From Diabrotica undecimpunctata (lineage: Eukaryota > Arthropoda > Insecta > Coleoptera > Chrysomelidae), in assembly GCF_040954645.1 (NCBI RefSeq), contig NC_092810.1:6866185-6930184 (forward strand): a stretch of DNA of 64,000 bases. Reading direction: 5' to 3'. Positions 22,592 through 34,164 of the stretch are shown piece after piece. How positions within the stretch are numbered: the stretch's first letter is position 1; each line of letters opens with the position of its first letter. The notes under the pieces are model-generated. The model saw only the letters and a program-made list of their open reading frames with translations. It was not told the DNA's origin and searched no databases. The position numbers and the translations under genes were made by a program.

Positions 22592-23620
22592 TAATACTTT
22601 AAGATGCTTATAATACACTAGTTTCATTAAAATTTGCCAATGTTTTACTATGATTTGTACACCACAGTATAATTTTTTACCATCTAAACGAACTTAGTTG
22701 TAGCTTCTATTGATCCAATAAGTTTAGTTAACGATTTAAATGTTTTTTTTTTATAAATTTAATTCCCGTATGATACTGCTATATCTAAAGTGTGTAATAA
22801 TGATAGCCTCTTTGTTGTCTTTTAGTGACAGACTTTTACTTTATATTTTATGTATTAACTATTAATATAGCTGCTGCAGATCCTCACCTACTGATCAAAG
22901 TATATGTATATTCTTGTCCTATGATTTAAAAATAATATTCATCTTCAAATTTCTGCTCATATGAATCAAAAGTTAACTAAACTCATTATTTTTAATTAAT
23001 TTATTAGTAGTATATGTAATATCGTGATGTATCCTAGAAATTATAATTCGATGTAGTTGTAAAATATTTAGCAATGCTCAATATGTAGCATTATCAAGAC
23101 TGCTTATTTTAGGAAATCTTTGTAATACCACATTAGTGTATTAAGGTCAAAATAAGCACTCAATATTATAGGATTTGTAACTGTCAGTAATAAAATATGT
23201 ATTTATTAAAGCCTTGGTATTATTTACAAATAATCCTAACATCAGACTTCCAATAGCTCTCGGTAATATTTATAAAATATTTCAAGTTATTGAGATATTG
23301 GTGCTATCAAAGAGTGTTAATGGAATAGCATTGCGCCAATTATAGCCTCTCCTAATGAACTGCTAACCTCACACTCTGTCCAGAATGGAGTTAGTATACA
23401 CCCTGTTCAACCAAACGAAGTACTGGCGACTGAGTATAGGCAGTATAGCCCTATTAATCATATACCAGTTTTCCTATACTGAGTAGGAAGCGGAAGACTT
23501 ATTAGAAATTACTGCTATATTGGGAAAAACTAAAAAGAAACCGCCTCAATTAATTATTCCTAGTGCGTAGAAGCAATTATCAACTGGTATTGAACGTTTG
23601 ATTTCGTTTTAAAGTTTCCA
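22592..23620. other. No gene seen
   Basis: AT-rich with a more mixed patch at 23330-23480. No domain or repeat recognised. Confidence 0.5.
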
Positions 23621-25500
23621 AAAGAAGACCCCTAAGAAGAGTCATATCTACAAATCCATCAAAAATCAATGACTTCCAACAAAATTTAGAAGAAGATCTT
23701 TCTTTAGACCAAGTAGATAGTGACTCTGAGAGCACTTGGATCTATCTCAAAGATAAGGTAATCGATACTGCAAAAGACTGTAAGGCAGTGGTTTCCACAG
23801 GCCGTAAGCCGTGGATATCCGATAATACGTGGACTGTGATTCAATGCAGAAAAGAATAAAAAACTAGATAAGGAACAAACGATGAATAGAGAGCGTTATT
23901 GAAAGAAATCGGAAAAGAGTGCCGCAAAGACAAAGCTATTTATATCTCCCAAATATGCAGAGAGACATCAGCAGAGTAGAACGAGATCAAACCTGGAAGA
24001 TTATGAAAATCTTAGACAAGAAGAAAAAAGAACGTTTAGAAGGAAAAAGAAAAACCATACGAAGACGCTCTAAATGAGATTGTTAACCACCACAATAGAA
24101 AAGACTCGCGAAAATTCTACCAGAAGATAAACAGCTGCAGAAAAGAATTCAAACCCAGAATAACAGCATGTAAAGACAGATGTGGTTCCATAATATGCGA
24201 CAAAGAACAGATATTAAACAGGTGGGCGAATCATTTTGAAGAACTGCTTAGCGACAGTCGTGAAGAAGACCAAATAAAAATTACTTTGTCTGAAATGGAT
24301 GAAAACGCTCAAGAGCCGCCCCCCACCGAAGAAGAAATTAGAAAAGCTATTTCAAAACTGAAAAATAACAAAGCCCCTGGTTTGGATAATCTTCCTGCCG
24401 AACTCTTTAAAAATGGTGGTGACACCATTTTTAAACACATGCATAAATTAGTAACCGAAATCTGGCAACGGAAGGAAACGCCCGCGGACTGGAAATTAGG
24501 TGTAATGCACCCTCTTTACAAAAAGGGAGATATGATGGTGTGTGATAATTATAGAGGCATCACCCTACTTAACGGGGCAAATAAAGTATTGTTATCACCA
24601 TACTTAACGTGGCATATTTATATAAAAAGTAATACGACAGTGCCACATTAATAGGAATGGCACCATCTTTAATAAATCTGTACAAGTGGTCGGATATGCA
24701 GATGACATAGACATTATTGCTAGGTCCACAGAATCTTTGATCAAAGCACTTCGATCACTAAGGGCGCCTGCACTGAGAATGGGATTAAAAATAAACACAC
24801 AGAAAACCAAGTATATGTATTGTACTAGATCAGGCAACCAGGTACCTAGACTATTAATTGATGATCTGGAACTAGAAGGTGTGGACACCTTCGTCTACCT
24901 GGGCTCGCTGCTGATCAAAGACAATAATGTCAGCAAAGAAATTAAATGAAGAATAGTGCTTGCCAATAAGTGCCATTATAGCTTGAGGAAACAGATGGCC
25001 CCAAAAATACCCAGAAAAATTATTGTTACCATATATAGAACACTAATAAGGCCAGTGTGAACATACGGGTCAGAAACGTGGTCACTTACACAGAACGACC
25101 AAGAATTGCTTAAACATTTCGAGAGTAAAATTCTAAGGAAAACATATGGAGGAGTCCAAGAACAGGGTTTGTGGCGTAGGCGCTACAACTTTGAGTTATA
25201 TAGAAGTTTTGGGGAACCTGACGTTATAAAATGTATTAAATTAGCACGCCTTCGATGAATAGGACATGTAATTAGGCGAGATGAAGATGAAACGATCAGA
25301 AAAATTTTCAACCGAAGAGGACCAGTGGGAAAACGAGCCAGAGGAAGACCAAAACTTAGGTATCAAGATAATATAGAGGATGATTTAAAATCTATCGACG
25401 TTAAAGCAAGGAGGAGAGTTGCAAGAGACAGGGACGAATGGTAGATTGTTCTGAAGAAGGCTTTGGCTCATAACGAGCTGTAATGCCACTGATAATGATG
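23621..25500 (+). pseudogene. RTE-type LINE with internal deletion
   Basis: The linker after the endonuclease starts near 23621 (DFQQNLEEDLSLDQVDSDSE, KPWISDNTW). It continues through REFKPRI and FEELLSDSREEDQ into the reverse transcriptase frame at 24286-24651 with AISKLKNNKAPGLDNLPAEL and LYKKGDMMVCDNYRGITLLN. About 100 residues of palm, including the SGFRPGRST and RQGD boxes, are deleted near 24580-24640. The sequence resumes at VGYADDIDIIARSTESLIKA (24686 on; YADD intact), GLKINTQKTKYM, FVYLGSLLIKDN, and the C-terminus GRPKLRYQDNIEDDLKSI. It ends with a CACTGATAATGATGATG tail near 25495. Several in-frame stops occur. It is a relative of the copy at 20006-21580, but older. Confidence 0.88.
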
Positions 25501-25514
25501 ATGAAATATCCAGA

Positions 25515-26500
25515 GAGATAGAGGAACATGGCTGTCGAAATGAATCGAGAATTTATTTCAGAAGATCAAACTCCTTGCCAGAGAATTTAAATCTCAAACG
25601 TGGTCTGTAATAAATAAGAAAAGTAATCTAAATACCGATACTGACTAAATATTGGAAACATGTCAAAACTACTATGGCGAGCTATATAAATATAATGGGG
25701 AATCAGCAAAGATAAATAAATCCCCAGACATTATTTTAATACCAGGTGAAATACTACAGCTATTAGGTAACAAAGGATTACATATCATCTATTCTATCTG
25801 TGTCGCCTTTTTTTAATTCGGGAAAATAGCCATTGATTTACCTCAATTTATATCCCGCTACACAAAAAGGAACTACTACCAGATGTGTAAATTATCGCAC
25901 ACTGTCACTAATAACACATGCTAGTAAAACCTGATCACATATCATCAAAAACAGAATAAAAAACTATCTACATTACTAAATACCTTAGGAACAAGCGTGG
26001 TTTGTAAAGGGTACAGGTACACAGGAACAAATCCTGAACCTGAGACAGCTCATTGAAAAGTCTTGGGAATTTCAAGTACCTATGATTGATTATATGCTTC
26101 GTTGACTAACAAAAGGCATTTGATTGTGTAAGCTGGATAAATCTCTGGTTCATTTTAATAAAAATGGACATACTAATGCACCTGGTGACACTTATTAAAA
26201 ATACCAGTCCAAAATAGCAATAGTTCGACTAGATCAGAAGTTCTCAAACTAATTCAAGACCAATTAGACAAGGATTCGTATTGTGACCTAACTAATTCAA
26301 CATTTATGGTAACCATGTCATGAGAATGGCTTTAGATGGAAGAGGCTGTGGAGTAACAGTGGCTGGTAGGAAAATCTCCAATTTAAGATTTAATTTTTTA
26401 AGATGGAAAAGAACCTGCATGAACTTTTTAGCCATTTAGGTTGTCACTCTTGCTGTCGTTGCTGATGATGCTGTTGTACAATCCCTAGATACTAATAACA
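25515..26500 (+). pseudogene. Decayed LINE reverse transcriptase (L1-like motifs)
   Basis: The frames read REIEEHGCRNESRIYF, FQKIKLLAREFKSQTWSVIN, then TRCVNYRTLSLITHASKT near 25880, QAWFVKGTGTQEQILNLRQL near 25990-26050, IEKSWEFQVPMIDYM, and near 26270-26400 MRMALDGRGC and VAGRKISNLRF. These match fingers and palm of LINEs whose palm begins Q-A-G-F-x-K-G-x-G-T. The active-site box is not readable in line; an ADDAVVQS string at about 26460 may be its shifted remains. Many stops and shifts make this one of the oldest copies here. Confidence 0.65.
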
Positions 26501-26529
26501 TTAAACTACAACAGCTACTTAATCATATT

Positions 26530-27105
26530 TTCATGCATGCATTTTCTTACAGAAAAGTTTTTTACAGCCACCATACAGATCAAAAGTCTGTAACATTCAT
26601 GTCAACACCAATTTTACTTAAATTTCTAACCTCTTCCATACCTAGATATTTTATTTATACTTATACACGATATTATGATCAACTGCTATACTTTTCTGCC
26701 TTATTTCAAAGCGGGATTCTTTTATTTGACCCAGTTTTAAAAGCATTTTTTCCGATTCTCGCTTTACACCGTGATTAATCAATTTTCTTCTTTATAACAT
26801 TTCCAGGAGAGTGTTTTTCTTATTATCTCAGACTAATATCCCTTGTTTATTTTGCTCAACTGCATGATGGTGTAATATAACCCTGAATCGCCAATATTTT
26901 CATTCGCTTTTTATTAAAATGATTTAAAATATAAGTATACAGAAATCATTGTTAGTGAATTTATGGATTATAAAAATATTGAATTATGATGCTATTTTCT
27001 TTTGTTATTTTTCGTTTTTAATTAACATATTATTGAAAACTAACCTCACGACACAAGTTTGTTGTAAAAATCTTGTTTTTTAAAAACAATTTTCAAGTTG
27101 TAAGT
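26530..27105. other. No gene seen
   Basis: AT-rich sequence. The short plus-strand frame at 26533-26778 has no domain. Confidence 0.5.
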
Positions 27106-27885
27106 CGAAACTTCATTAGTAGTGAAAATTATAAGCGTGTGTCTTATCAAGGAACGTTGGATATCCTGTTCGCTACCATATTCGCTGTGACTTTATTGAC
27201 ATCAGCTCTAAATAATGTTTTAGTCAATTTTCCTACTATTGTCTTAGATTTTTCAGTCCTGATATTCTTCTTCCACCAGGACCACGTTTACCTCGGATCT
27301 TTCTCTGAATGATTAGATGCAAAAGCTCATATTTTTCAGCGTGTCTTATGTCACCGAAGTACTCCAGCTTGCCTTTCTTTATTATATTAGTCATTTGTGT
27401 TATTTGGTTTAGCAATCTTAGGAATTTCTCATTTCTAACTCTTTCGACCCAACTTATTCTAAGTAGTGGTCTGTATCTTCACATCTTAAAGGCTACCAAG
27501 AGTCAGAGTCCGCGCTCCACTCCATACAGTAGCACTGGAAGGATACAGCAATATGTCATTCTAACGCGAAGGTCAATACTAAGATCTTAGCTGCAAAGTA
27601 TGTTCCTCATTTTTACAAAAGCAGTCCCAGCTTGTTCTATTCAGCTTTTAAATTCTACGGTTGGAGCCCAGCTCCCATTAATATTACTGTGAAGATACAT
27701 GAGCTTCTCTACTCTGTCCAGTACAGCTTTTTCGATTTTGACACCGTCATCCTGTTTATAATTTTGTTTACTATCATATATTTAGTTTTCTTAACGTTGA
27801 GTTTAATCGATAATGATCACAAGTTTGTTTTAGTTTCTTCACTAGATTTTGAGGGTCTTCTACACAATTAGCTAGCACTAAGCTT
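27106..27885 (-). pseudogene. LINE C-terminal fragment
   Basis: The minus strand reads IDYIKLNVKKTKYMIVNK near 27760-27810, thumb debris, then at 27110-27340 a run resembling K.SW..NIR...S.T..LFRADVNKVTANMVANRISNVP in damaged form. The VNKV..NMVAN motif is the C-terminus of the family represented at 1971-3834. Many stops are present. The upstream (higher-coordinate) edge abuts a 28S rRNA fragment in the same orientation. Confidence 0.6.
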
Positions 27886-27889
27886 TCGT

Positions 27890-28312
27890 TGGTTTAAGAG
27901 TTATAGCCAGCAGCCCTGACAATGGACTCAGGTGCAATAGACCGATAACCTATTCACCTTTAACTCAACTATGTTGTGTACAGACAACTCCAAGTTCCAA
28001 CATCAAAAAGATTATAATACCCATGTTCGTTCGTCTAAAGATATGGTTAACTGGCAAAGAGCGATCCCACCGTAAACTAATAATCTCAACGAAAATAAGG
28101 GCTCATGCGACAATCGTAGCGAACTACGATTGCCTAGTAAAGTCACATTGTTTTAAGTCTTTCGACTCTCGGAACTCCAAGAGAATCGTTACCACCATTA
28201 ACTAGAAAGGATACGGCCTTAGAGGTGTTTACTCCTCGTACTAAGCAGGATTGCCGTCGCAACGACGAGTCATCAGTAGGGTGATACTAACCTGTCTCAC
28301 GATGGTCTAACG
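27890..28312 (-). pseudogene. 28S rRNA fragment, 3' region, with internal deletion
   Basis: On the minus strand from 28312: TTAGACCATCGTGAGACAGG, TTAGTATCACCCTACTGATGA, then CAATCCTGCTTAGTACGAGG and, after a gap, ACCTCTAAGGCCGTATCC. These are the conserved blocks near the 3' end of eukaryotic large-subunit rRNA (the GTGAGACAGGTTAG and CCTGCT.AGTACGAG helices after the sarcin-ricin loop, and the CGCCTCTAAG.CGTATCC block). The roughly 75 bases normally between AGTACGAG and CCTCTAAG are missing. The rest, to about 27890, fits the variable insect 3' end. It is a pseudogene copy: truncated, deleted and outside an rDNA unit. Confidence 0.8.
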
Positions 28313-30120
28313 GACAAAGAACAAAGCTATGGAATAAGGACTTAATAAAGAGTATCACACTCACCCTTAGGAATATTAAAAGGCATCAAAGAATCCCTAC
28401 AATAGACACAAGAAAACTTAAAGAACCTAAGATAAAAGAATGCCTCCAACATGAACTGCATGTGAACTGCAGCAAATTGAACACAAATGCCAATGATATT
28501 GACGAGCACTGGGATCGACTAAAACATTGTCTACTGGAACCCTGTAAAGAAATACTCAAGACTTCTGCAAGGAGAAAAGAAGAATGGATGGATAAAGGGA
28601 TAGTCAATATAATAAAACAACGGAGACAATTTAAAAACAAATAATACAGAGAGATAAACCACGAGATCAGTAAAATGATTAAGCAGGCAAAAGAAAAATA
28701 CTGTCAAGAGAAATGCAAATAGATCGAAGACCTTCAAAATAAATATGATCTAAGAAAAAGAGAAATAAAACGATTTCTACCTAGCGAAACCGAATACCTT
28801 CATTATGTTATGTTAAATATGATCTGTTTAACCTACACAAGAAAGTTAAAGAACTGACAGGACTAAGAAAACAAAATCCCACTGGTGCACTTCTGGATAG
28901 ACGCGGAACTACTATAACACAGATGGACAAGAAAGTACAAATATGGACAGAATATATTAACGTTCGATGATAAAAGAAGAGATCTGGAGCAAATAGAACT
29001 TACGTCAGAAGAAAAAGTTCCATATATTACACAAGAAGAAATATTACACGCATTAAAAACAATGAAGAGTGGGAAAAGCCCTGGACCTGACATGCTTCCT
29101 AAAAAATCCTAAAAACTCTGGATGAGAAGCACATTGATGTTTTAGAAAAAAGAATAGCGGTTTTTACCAAAGTACATCTAGCCTTCATCGACCTAGAAAA
29201 GGCATACGATGCAGTTCCAAGACTTAAATTGTGGCAAGCTTTACAACAACTCGGCATTAGTCCATACCTTTTAGGAATAATCACAGAAGTATACAGGGAT
29301 AACAATACTTACCTAAGAATCAGAAATAGACTATCAGAGCCAATAAAAGTAACTAAAAGATTAAGACAAGGATGCAGTATGTCACCCTTACTGTTTAATT
29401 TATATATTGAGGCAGCCCTCAAAAATTGGAAAAACCCTTGACAGGGAATGGAAATCCCCATAGGAAATGACGTAGTGTTCTCCCTGAACTTTGCGGATGA
29501 CCAAGTCTTCCTAGCTCAAGATTTTTATGATCTAGAAATTATGATAAAGTGTCTATACAGAGAATATGTAAAATGGCGCTTACAAATCAGCATGAAGAAA
29601 ACAGAATATTTAGTTATCAATTCAGATGCAAGGTTTGAAGTGTTGATAGACGAGGACGTGGAAATCGAACAACTGGAAAATTTGAGATATTTAGGTACAC
29701 TCATTACTAAGAACGGCTTGGAAGAAACCGAAATTAAACACCAAATTAATTAGGGATCTGGTGGGATCGCAACATTTCCAAAAGGAACAAAAAAAGAATA
29801 GGGTAAACCATGTTTGATTCAGTTCTTTGTTATGGTTCTGAAGTATGGACAATTAATGCAGACCTAAAGAGAAGATTGTTGGCAGTTGAAATGGATTATT
29901 TGAGAAAAAGTGCTAGAACATCAAGGCTGGAAAGGAAAACTAACGAATCTATAAGAAATAACATGAATGCTACAAAAACGGTCATTGATCCAAAAAGAAA
30001 GAAGAGGTTTAAAATAGTTTGGACACCTATTAAGAATGCCTGATGAACGTTGGGCCCAAAAACTTCACAGATGAAAGCCCCCTGGAAGAAGAAGGCTCTA
30101 TGGATGGAGCCAAAGTCTTT
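28313..30120 (+). pseudogene. LINE copy, decayed
   Basis: The linker begins near 28380 (IDTRKLKEPKIKECLQHELH, EHWDRLKHCLLEPCKEILK, ARRKEEWMDKGIVNIIKQRR). It is followed by QEEILHALKTMKSGKSPGPD near 29030-29090. A deletion of the fingers leads directly to HLAFIDLEKAYDAVPRLKLW near 29180, GISPYLLGIITEVY, KRLRQGCSMSPLLFNLYIEA and NFADDQVFLAQD (FADD intact near 29490-29501). Then come KKTEYLVINS, LRYLGTLITKNG, FDSVLCYGSEVWTINADL and the C-terminus near RWAQKLHRWKPPGRRR at about 30050-30100. Stops are numerous. It belongs to the family at 13840-14729. Confidence 0.85.
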
Positions 30121-30429
30121 TCCACTTGCATTTCTAGCAAAAATTATATCCTTGCGTCGTTTCAGGAATAAATCCATTTTCTTCCAGCACCAGTTTCTTC
30201 CAGTCACTTTTAGCTTGTTCAATTTTAGGGTAATCTGTAATGGAGACATATTTGCTCTACTCATTATACACTGTATTTTAAAAAAATTGAAATAACGAAG
30301 ATGGTGCTAAATCAGTGCTTTACTAAAATTTTTAATTCAACTCTTTTAGTAAACGAATATAATTAAAACAACTACATTGAAATGCCACATTAAGAGTTGA
30401 TATTACCATTATCTTTTATGTAAAGATAT
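30121..30429. other. Unassigned
   Basis: Between LINE and DNA transposon. A minus-strand frame reads SPLQITLKLNKLKVTG and a shifted DWKKLVLEENGFI; this might be a residue of another element but is not assignable. Confidence 0.4.
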
Positions 30430-30433
30430 ATAT

Positions 30434-30462
30434 GAGTCCGCTAGATGCAAAACTTTGTATTT
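30434..30462 (+). repeat. Left terminal inverted repeat of the 30.4-33.0 kb transposon
   Basis: 29 bp; matches the inverted right end at 32997-33025 except for one T/C difference at position 22. It is the presumed transposase cleavage end. Confidence 0.85.
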
Positions 30463-30813
30463 AGTGTATAAGTCAAACCGAGTTATTTGCAAAAAACTGA
30501 TAAATTTTGCAAAAAACCTTAGACATAATAAATGGCACTTTTTGTGATAGATAAATGCTTTATTAGGTAAAATATAATGATTTTTTTCTTAGAAAAGTTA
30601 TTGGGTTTGCTAGAAAAAGAAAGAAAAATTTGAAAATACCGAGTTTTGCAAGTGAACTATGTAAATACAGATTTATGTAACTAACTATGTAACTAACTAG
30701 TGTGTTAGGAATAAGGAAGAAAGCATGTGGAAGTAAACTTTTAGTGAAGTTTATTTTTATCCAAAGTACAAAAGGTATTACAAATTATAATATGTATATA
30801 TTTATATTAATTC

Positions 30814-32670
30814 CTAAACTCTAAGTTCCTCTGGGTCCTCATCATCAATATGATCATTTTCTGCAGCACTCTCGTTATTATTTGCTTGTACGCCAGTACC
30901 TATAATTTTATAAATTTTAAGATCCGGCTGGTCTCTCCAATTTTCACCAAAATGGTTTCTAAGGAGAGTGCCTATGGACGATTTATCTTCTTTCAATGAA
31001 CATCCAATCTGTTGTAACTTTAATTTCAATAAAGAAATCTTTTTCCCTTTTCGTATTATAGACTTGCTGAACCCTATGTCAGAACGATAAAATATTTCCC
31101 CCTTTACCGTAGCCATATAATCTTTGTCCTTAGAAAATATAAATCGTTTCGTTGCATTACATTTAAAATGCCACTGGGAAGGTTTTTTAACAACAACGTC
31201 ACTCGTCTTTCTCCAGTCTGATATCTGCCAGTCTTTACCAAGTCTCAGCACCTTTGAGTGTTTTCCAATTATGTCTTCATATTCTTTTCTGTTTATTACA
31301 ACGTTCTTCTTTTTTATCTCCCTTTCTATCATCCCGAAAATCCTATCTGGTGGCAAAGAGGAATGACCAACAACAGGAAACGTAAACTCCACTTCCTTGA
31401 TGTGACCAGGTGCTTCATAAACCAACCAGTAGATTATCATAGACATCATCGTGCTATTTTTGTTCTGTCCACCACATCCATCTGCAAATAGGTGAACTTT
31501 TTCGATTTGATTTTTAAAGTTGAATTTTATGAGAGTATCATGTACAGCAGAGGCAACAGCATTTGAATCTTTTGGATGTTCAAACTCCAGCCACACATAT
31601 GACGTCACATTTGCAGAAGAAAGATGGGATTTCGAATTTCCAGCCACGATGGTGAAATTATAAAAATTTATTTGCTGTGAGAAATAAGCCGCCTGGTCGG
31701 GAAGCTTTGGCAAAGAAAGATTTTTTTGACAATCAAAAGAAAATATTTGTATGTTATGATTTGATTCATTTTTTAACAAAGAATAAAAGGCTTTAGCTCT
31801 TAACGTATGAACTCTCTGCTCTGTTATAACTTTTAACTTTTCTTCTTCTGAATTTTCTTTTCTCAAAATTTCCTTCGCTCTGAGACACGCAGAACAAGCA
31901 TCTACTAAGGGAGTGCCGAATGATAATATGTTGTAGTGTTCATTAACGTATGTTCGGAAATATGATAACTTTACGGAATGATGTGAATGACATTGACAAT
32001 ACATTCTGTAAAGCTTTGTAAAATTCAGATCACATGGTAAATACAATCTAGTCGATCGTCCTCTATTATAATGACTCTCTGCACCGTTCAAACGCCCCAT
32101 AAATGTTTGGATAGATAATTTTATTGGATCAAATCTACCTTTTGTTGTATCTCCCCCTCTTATCTCTTTTGGTATTTCACCCCGGATAACAAACGTTCTT
32201 ACAACACGCTCTATTCTTTCAGAACTTAAATGAGTTATTCCAAGAAATGCTGTCTTGCATACTCTTAAAAGTCCACCCTCTACTGTAGGAACAAAATATT
32301 TAATTGAAATTCCATATAGGTTTGTACCTGATCTCTTGGGCTTTTGACCTTCACAAAATTTCAGCAAAAAAATATCTTGTTTTATTTTGTCAGTTGTTGA
32401 ATACAGATTATTATGGAAACGCTGAATGTCTCGCATCTTTAAATCTATACAACAATACACTTTCTTTGTATGGTTACAGGTGGGAAAACCGGGTAAATCC
32501 TTAGGTTTATGCCTAAAAATATTGACAATAAGTCCCAAACCTATCTAGTTAATTGTAGACACCTCTTACCTCTTAAGTTTCATTACATTTTGTTTCCATT
32601 TTTCTGTTTGTACAACTCGTTTTCTCCCTTTTCCTTTTTCACAAGGTCTAATATGCACATGAAGATCCAT
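30814..32670 (-). CDS. Putative transposase, DUF7869-like, two exons
   Basis: Exon 1 is 32670-32570 from ATG at 32670. A 57-bp intron (32569-32513; GTAAGAGG..TTTTTAG) follows, then exon 2 is 32512-30814. A longer reading of exon 2 alone begins at a TTG and crosses the acceptor, so it is not the real start. The 599-residue product opens with a basic stretch (KGKGRKRVVQTEKW) and a Cys cluster (C46, C54, C55). A C-x-C-x-H-x-H cluster lies near 206-212 and C240/C243 (DACSAC) beyond. The core has three acidic boxes: FSFDCQKNL (D294), LFADGCGGQNKN (D378) and GHSSLPPDRIFGMIER (D423, E430). This arrangement, N-terminal basic and Cys-rich part and a D..D..D/E core with GGQNKN, matches uncharacterised insect and cnidarian proteins carrying, as I recall, domain DUF7869. 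The C-terminus is acidic. A DDE-type transposase role is inferred from the flanking inverted repeats. Confidence 0.82.
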
Positions 32671-32996
32671 AATGTTAATTATTTGCAATAAACTTGGTGT
32701 TTTTAGTACTCAAATAACAAACAGTGAAACCGGTAATGGCGAATGATGGAATAATTGACATGTGCACATGACACATGTCATGTGACTCAAACAATGTAAG
32801 CGATTGGCCAATTGCAATTACACAGTTATGCAACTGGCATAGGCTGACAAATACAGAGTTTTGCGTCTGATTCAAGATTTCTAATGCCTTTTTCTTAGTA
32901 AATAACTTACTTTGCTGCTGAATTTCTACATCAGCAGATAGCTATAACATGTGACAAATAACTGTTCAGCTAAAACTCAATTTTTACAATTTTTGC

Positions 32997-33025
32997 AAAT
33001 ACAGAGTTTTGCATCTAGCGGACTC
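32997..33025 (-). repeat. Right terminal inverted repeat of the 30.4-33.0 kb transposon
   Basis: Partner of 30434-30462; 28 of 29 bases agree. ATAT follows at 33026-33029. Confidence 0.85.
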
Positions 33026-33029
33026 ATAT

Positions 33030-33765
33030 GCAACTGCTTTGATTACAGTAAAAAATTATGAAAGAAAAACAGTAGCTTTCGCTTTTCTATTTATTAATTA
33101 AATGTATTAACGGTTTAGACTTGTTTTAAAACTCACTGTTGGATTATCAAACTTTGTAAAAATTTAATGTTAGTATAATATGAGCCGTTTTAATTCAAGA
33201 ACTTTAGCATCAGTAAGGGTTTATGAAACGGGTCAAAGTTATATTAATCCCGGAGGTTGGTTATATATACATGATAATTAAGAATTTATGCCTGGTGCCC
33301 GAGGGTAGCCTAGTTTTTTAGGTGTATATATTACGTTACAAAAATACAGCTTTATTTGAGTTGGCGATTTTGTCAAACGATATTAAATATTCAAAATAAA
33401 ATAAACTTTCAGTTGTATACGAATATAAATTCTATATTCATATACAGACGTTTTTGAAGGAAGAATTGATTAAAACGAAAATATTGGACTTAACTTTTGA
33501 TATATTATTTTTTAAATGTATATAATTTATAATGCCCTTATTATCTCATTTTAAAAGTTTTATTTAACCCGGTAATAGAAATATATGTTTATTTACACAT
33601 CTTATTTTCTGAGCAGTTTTCTGATGTTTTGTTTTCTTTAAGTGTATTCATAGTCAACCGTTTATAAATATCACCTGGTGCATCATAAGAGCTTTTATTA
33701 AATTTTACTGTTTTACTTTGTCTTCATTAAAATGTCTTTTTTCATGTCATTTTCTAATAATCTCC
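33030..33765. other. No gene seen
   Basis: AT-rich; no domain or repeat recognised. Confidence 0.5.
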
Positions 33766-34160
33766 ATGGGGGTGTAGAGTTGTGTTATAGAGGTAGTACC
33801 TTTTATCGGAACGACCACATCGAGCGTCATAGACGGGAGATGGTTCTTGATAACTGTTCCTCATAAGACACCTAACTCTCACTTGTGACACCCAATGTGC
33901 CACACCGTGGGCAACTGCGTTAGTCTGCAGGCTAAACTAAGTAAGGGTAACCAGATATAGGTATAAGCAATCCCACACTTACTGACCAACGGCTTCGGGC
34001 GGATGAGTTGGTAGTGGAAGGGCACTCTTATGTCCTGACGCTAAGAAATTGGCACCAAAGACGAATGAATCAAGTAAATGGTCAAAGGCATAAGGACGCA
34101 CAAGGTAAGGGGAAACCACTGCATTAAAGATCCAATTGGATATCTCTAGTACAATTATTA
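33766..34160 (+). other. GC-richer non-coding block, possible LINE leader
   Basis: This block is visibly less AT-rich than its surroundings and has no reading frame. Its end (CCACTGCATTAAAGATCCAA, TATCTCTAGTACAATTATT) resembles the untranslated leaders of LINEs in style. It abuts the 3' tail of an oppositely oriented LINE. Assignment is tentative. Confidence 0.3.
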
Positions 34161-34164
34161 TGGG

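Larger units (their letters stand above)
30430..33029 (-). mobile_element. Complete DNA transposon, 2592 bp, DUF7869-like transposase
   Basis: GAGTCCGCTAGATGCAAAAC starts at 30434 and its inverted copy ends at 33025. The inverted repeats extend 29 bp with one mismatch. Both flanks carry ATAT (30430-30433 and 33026-33029), read as a 4-bp target-site duplication. A subterminal motif AATACAGAGTTTTGC recurs near 32849 and 32997, and as AATACCGAGTTTTGC near 30636. The single gene on the minus strand is intact with one small intron. Intact coding region, matching ends and clean duplication indicate recent movement. The 4-bp duplication with GAG termini recalls Sola-type transposons, but that link is only a suggestion. 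Confidence 0.85.

Noticed and set aside
32513..32538. TTG-initiated 574-residue version of the DUF7869-like protein
   Set aside because: It reads through the splice acceptor; the two-exon model gives an ATG start and a family-like basic N-terminus.
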